From an uncultured Clostridia bacterium (GTDB lineage Bacteria; Bacillota; Clostridia; TANB77; CAG-508): a DNA stretch of 8,795 nucleotides. The notes under the pieces were generated by a model. It saw only the letters and a list, made by a program, of their open reading frames with translations, was not told the origin of the DNA and searched no databases. Positions 6,841 through 8,795 of this stretch are shown in pieces. Where the stretch lies: assembly GCA_934169775.1 (NCBI GenBank), contig CAKPOI010000044.1, positions 1-8,795 on the forward strand, in the 5' to 3' direction. The position numbers were made by a program, and so were the translations under genes. Positions within the stretch are counted from its first letter, which is position 1. Every line of letters starts with the position of its first letter.

Positions 6841-6869
6841 AAAAAAGAGATATGCGACCAACATATCTC
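6841..6869 (-). terminator. Intrinsic terminator of the antisense RNA
   Basis: Read on the minus strand, GAGATATG pairs perfectly with CATATCTC (6869-6862 with 6854-6847) around a 7-nt loop, followed at once by TTTTTT (6846-6841). This is a textbook Rho-independent terminator. On the + strand no U run follows, so it works in one direction only. Confidence 0.85.
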
Positions 6870-6870
6870 A

Positions 6871-6895
6871 GTGAACATTTGAGTTCTTCGACTTA
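6871..6895 (+). repeat. Direct repeat B, within the antisense RNA gene
   Basis: The 25-base copy of repeat A (GTGAACATTT, GAGTTC and GACTTA blocks) lies between the antisense promoter and terminator, about 180 bases downstream of repeat A and in the same orientation. Being transcribed from the opposite strand, it gives the antisense RNA its complementarity to the toxin start region. Confidence 0.85.
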
Positions 6896-6915
6896 TTCTC
6901 TTGCTTAAGCTATAT

Positions 6916-6944
6916 AGTATACTACTTTTTTAGTATATGTCAAA
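6916..6944 (-). promoter_or_regulatory. Consensus promoter of the antisense RNA
   Basis: On the minus strand this reads TTGACA (6944-6939), a 17-base spacer and TATACT (6921-6916). The spacer region holds an inverted repeat (TATACT 6918-6923 and AGTATA 6932-6937) that could be an operator or chance AT symmetry. This promoter is much closer to consensus than the toxin's, as expected if antitoxin RNA must be in excess. Confidence 0.8.
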
Positions 6945-6950
6945 TGATTT

Positions 6951-6980
6951 TTGAATATTCATAAAATTTTTAAATATAAC
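6951..6980 (+). promoter_or_regulatory. Possible promoter for the gene at 7056
   Basis: TTGAAT (6951-6956), an 18-base spacer and TATAAC (6975-6980). The transcript would begin with the two hairpins at 6993-7043. Several other A/T hexamers in this stretch could serve equally well, so the assignment is weak. Confidence 0.35.
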
Positions 6981-6992
6981 ATATAAAAATAA

Positions 6993-7043
6993 GTAAAGCA
7001 AGGCTTGCTTTACATAAAATTAACTTTCCCCATATTTTATGTA
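6993..7043 (+). promoter_or_regulatory. Leader with two mutually exclusive hairpins
   Basis: GTAAAGCAAG 6993-7002 pairs perfectly with CTTGCTTTAC 7004-7013, and TACATAAAAT 7011-7020 pairs perfectly with ATTTTATGTA 7034-7043. The two stems share TAC 7011-7013, so both cannot be complete at once. The loop of the second contains TTTCC (7024-7028), which could also pair with GGAAA (7049-7053) in the ribosome binding site of the gene at 7056. On the minus strand the first hairpin is followed by TTATTTTTATATG and would look like a terminator. Confidence 0.45.
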
Positions 7044-7055
7044 CGTAGGAAAAAT

Positions 7056-7948
7056 ATGAGTGATGAATGGAAAATTGTTCAAGGATTAAAAAGAGAAAAC
7101 CAAAATAATAGTTTTGGTAGAAATCGTTATATAGAAACTGGCGAAAACATAGAGTACAAGCCTAGAAAATTAGCAGAAAAAGAATTAAGAGATAAAAAAT
7201 GGAAAGAACTCGACTCTGATATAATATTCACACCATTTCCAAAAGAATCTCCTGATTATGATCCAAATTTAGAAAATTATAATATTAAACAAATAAAGTC
7301 ATTTATTAAAGAATGTAAAGAACATGGTAAACCATTATCTATGAGAGTGGGAGAATTAAAAATTGATATAAGTGATGCTAATCCAAAACAAGTTACTTTT
7401 ACATCTAATGGTAGACTTAGTTCAGGAGAATTAGTGACTCGTAATAATTTTCCATATAGCTTAACAATAAGAGATAATGAAATTTTTTCTCAAGTTAATC
7501 TAATTGATGATGAAAAATAAGCAACATATATGCCAATAGAAAAGAATATATTCCTGTAAAAATTAATCAACAAATAGATATTATAAATGCTGAAGATGTT
7601 ACAGAAAGATTTATTATTAAACCAAAACAACAAGAATATGATATATCAGAAGATATGTCTGAATATGTTTCACAAAACAGTGAATTTCAAGTGGAAAATC
7701 ATACTGAACTCGTTAGAGAAGTTAGTAATCATAGTGAAAAAATTAAAAGATTATACTATACGTATGATGAAACGAAAGAATATGCAAGTTCAAAACTAAA
7801 GGGATTTCCAATATATCCAAATAACATGGAAGGATTCTCAACAGGATTTTATGAAACATATGAAGATGCTATTGTAATTGCCAAAAGGATTGAAGACCAT
7901 TGTAAGTATATATATTCATTAATTGAGGAGAATTTTGATGAAAAGTAG
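7056..7948 (+). pseudogene. Unrecognised gene split by a one-base deletion
   Basis: The start is ATG 7056 with AGGA at 7047-7050; the longer open frame from 7005 runs through leader hairpins and is not expected to be translated. The first frame ends at TAA 7518-7520 (154 residues). The next frame is open from 7514 to TAG 7946-7948 with no RBS at its first ATG (7655). One extra A in the A5 run at 7513-7517 joins them as ...NLIDDEKISNIYANRK..., a 297-residue protein. It is soluble and charged, with no signal peptide or membrane segment, and I recognise no domain. The C-terminal part (KGFPIYPNNMEGFSTGFYETYEDA) is the most distinctive. It overlaps the following methyltransferase by 11 bases, which argues that both frames belong to one real gene. 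An assembly error or programmed frameshifting is possible, but no classic slippery heptamer is present. Confidence 0.65.
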
Positions 7949-8523
7949 TAAAGAAAAATATTATAATATTACAAAAAATGCAAAGCCACATTTAAATGTA
8001 CTTAATTTTATAAATCTTAATGTGTCACCAGGAAAAGCTGTTGACTTAGGATGTGGTGCAGGAAGAGACACTATAGAGTTACTAAAAAATAATTGGAATG
8101 TTTTATCCATAGATAAAGAAGATACAGAATCTATTATAAGAGAACAGCTTAACCAAAAAGAATCTAAGAATTTTAAGTTTAAAAAATGTTTTTTTGGTGA
8201 AATGAATTTGCCTAAAGTAAAATTAATTGTTGCAAATTTTAGCCTACCTTTTTCAAAAAAAGAATTTTTTAGTGACATATGGAAAAATATAACTAATTCT
8301 CTTTCAAATGAACGGGTATTTTGTTGGAAATTTTTTTGGAAAAAAAGATACATGGACAGAAACAAAAGAAAATCTAATATTTTTAACAGAACAAGAAGTC
8401 AAAGCTCTTTTTAGTGATTTTGAACTAATTCAATTCAATGAAATAGAAAAAGATGCAATAATAGCTTCTGGTGAAAAAAAACATTGGCACATATATGATG
8501 TTATTGCACAGAAAAAAATCTAA
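7938..8523 (+). pseudogene. Class I SAM-dependent methyltransferase (TehB-like fold), frameshifted
   Basis: ATG 7938 follows GAGGAG (7925-7930) and overlaps the upstream gene's last 11 bases, suggesting translational coupling. Motif I is A-V35-D-L-G-C-G-A-G-R-D, with the acidic end of strand 2 at D59 (SIDKE) and a motif IV-like ANFSLPF at 99-105. After NSLSN the frame goes out of register and ends at 8414. The continuation NGYFVGNFFGKKDTW... to KHWHIYDVIAQKK lies in another frame from 8308 to TAA 8521-8523. Removing one base at about 8305-8316 gives a 194-residue protein of normal length for small SAM methyltransferases of the tellurite-resistance/thiopurine type. The substrate is unknown; a small molecule is more likely than DNA because no SPPY-type motif is present. 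Confidence 0.75.
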
Positions 8524-8576
8524 TATTTTTGAAGAAAATAACCGAATTTTATAGAATTTTTGAGAACTACATAGAA

Positions 8577-8614
8577 AAAGAGTATTAACCAAATTCCTTT
8601 GATTAATACTCTTT
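8577..8614 (+). terminator. Strong hairpin terminator after the methyltransferase gene
   Basis: AAAGAGTATTAA 8577-8588 pairs perfectly with TTAATACTCTTT 8603-8614. After one mismatch, CAAA 8590-8593 pairs with TTTG 8598-8601 around TTCC. The right arm ends in TTT and is followed by CAGACTTTTG on the + strand. On the minus strand it is followed by TTCTATG, so it could serve transcripts from both sides. Confidence 0.7.
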
Positions 8615-8623
8615 CAGACTTTT

Positions 8624-8652
8624 GCAATTTTCTTGAGTTTCCTCAAAATTGC
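8624..8652 (+). other. Second hairpin in the 3' spacer
   Basis: GCAATT 8624-8629 pairs with AATTGC 8647-8652, and TTGAG 8633-8637 pairs with CTCAA 8642-8646, with a 3-base bulge and a TTTC loop. It lies only 10 bases after the terminator and has no coding context. It may be part of a longer structured element that continues to about 8748. Confidence 0.4.
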
Positions 8653-8664
8653 TATCGTATGGTC

Positions 8665-8748
8665 GAGGCGACTTGTTTTGCACTTCGTCAACCTCTTATA
8701 TATCAAACGTTTCGGACGTTATTTCAATTCTAGAACATAATTCTAGAA
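8665..8748 (+). repeat. Cluster of inverted repeats, no gene
   Basis: GAGG 8665-8668 with CCTC 8692-8695 and GAC 8670-8672 with GTC 8687-8689 form one imperfect stem. AACGT/ACGTT around TTCGG (8707-8721) forms another. AATTCTAGAA occurs twice in direct orientation (8726-8735 and 8739-8748), and its palindromic TTCTAGAA cores can pair across CATAA. The stretch is less AT-rich than the surrounding intergenic DNA and codes for nothing on either strand. Confidence 0.4.
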
Positions 8749-8795
8749 AAAACTAGCTTTTCAGTCTTATTATTCCTTCTACGTCATTCCTTAGT

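Larger units (their letters stand above)
6841..6909 (-). ncRNA. Candidate antisense RNA (type I antitoxin), about 69 nt
   Basis: The minus-strand promoter at 6916-6944 predicts a start near 6909, and the terminator at 6841-6869 ends the transcript. Its 5' half carries the complement of repeat B (6871-6895) and so can pair with repeat A, over the RBS and start of the 29-residue ORF, with 22 of about 27 positions in identical blocks. Its terminator loop (TTGGTCG) contains a YUNR-type UUGG and is complementary to GACCAAC at 6810-6816 in the toxin mRNA. The two RNAs are convergent and do not need to overlap fully in cis. The expected role is blocking toxin translation. Confidence 0.65.

Noticed and set aside
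7005..7055. Upstream extension of the 7056 gene
   Set aside because: It would be translated through two hairpins from a codon without an RBS, whereas ATG 7056 has AGGA at good distance.
7511..7520. Programmed -1 frameshift between the two frames of the 7056 gene
   Set aside because: The site reads GAT GAA AAA TAA, which is not an X-XXY-YYZ heptamer in the zero frame, and five A's are short for transcriptional slippage.
7587..7799. 70-residue open frame
   Set aside because: It overlaps, in another frame, the continuous second half of the gene at 7056-7948 and has no RBS.
8753..8794. C-terminal 13 codons of a minus-strand gene entering from the right
   Set aside because: The frame is open only for 13 codons to the window edge and there is no matching terminator; too short to call.
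1..8795. CRISPR array, tRNA or rRNA genes, insertion sequence
   Set aside because: No regularly spaced repeats, no cloverleaf with T-loop sequence, and no transposase or matching terminal repeats were found.

Overview
The window is very AT-rich, with every supported protein gene on the + strand, Shine-Dalgarno sites of the AGGAGG type, and sigma-70-like TTGACA/TATAAT promoters. Calcium-loop dockerin repeats, cadherin-like beta-sandwich repeats and an M23 peptidase point to a low-GC Firmicute, most likely a gut Clostridia-type bacterium. This is inferred from composition and domains; there is no rRNA or other taxonomic marker.

Layout. (a) 1-2727: the 3' part of a large secreted protein with tandem beta-sandwich repeats, a prealbumin-like domain, a type I dockerin and a C-terminal LytM/M23 peptidase. 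(b) 2728-3120: a spacer with a GC-rich hairpin over the stop codon, an A/U terminator, a promoter driving a possible 20-residue ORF, and the promoter and strong RBS of the next gene. (c) 3121-5169: a 682-residue beta-class N4-cytosine/N6-adenine DNA methyltransferase with an uncharacterised helical N-terminus and a zinc ribbon. No restriction gene lies beside it. (d) 5220-5804: a divergent HAM1/ITPA-type nucleotide pyrophosphatase. (e) 5829-6412: an unrecognised gene with an apparent frameshift. (f) 6433-6950: an RNA-rich stretch holding a candidate structured small RNA (about 6468-6571) and a candidate type I toxin-antitoxin locus. The latter has a 29-residue hydrophobic peptide starting at TTG 6700, a convergent antisense RNA of about 69 nt with a textbook promoter and terminator, and two direct repeats that make the antisense RNA complementary to the toxin's ribosome binding site and start codon. 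(g) 7056-7948: an unrecognised gene with a probable one-base deletion. (h) 7938-8523: a small class I SAM-dependent methyltransferase broken by a one-base insertion. (i) 8524-8795: a strong hairpin terminator and several further inverted repeats, with no convincing gene.

The methyltransferase and the nucleotide pyrophosphatase are close enough to share a transcript, and the region 2728-8523 reads as an accessory island: a solitary DNA methyltransferase, a nucleotide-pool enzyme, a small toxin-antitoxin locus and three reading-frame breaks. Any functional link between the methyltransferase and the pyrophosphatase is inference. The most distinctive item is the toxin-antitoxin-like locus at about 6640-6945. 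Its overall plan resembles the par/Fst type (convergent RNAs, direct repeats, loop complementarity), but the peptide does not look like Fst.
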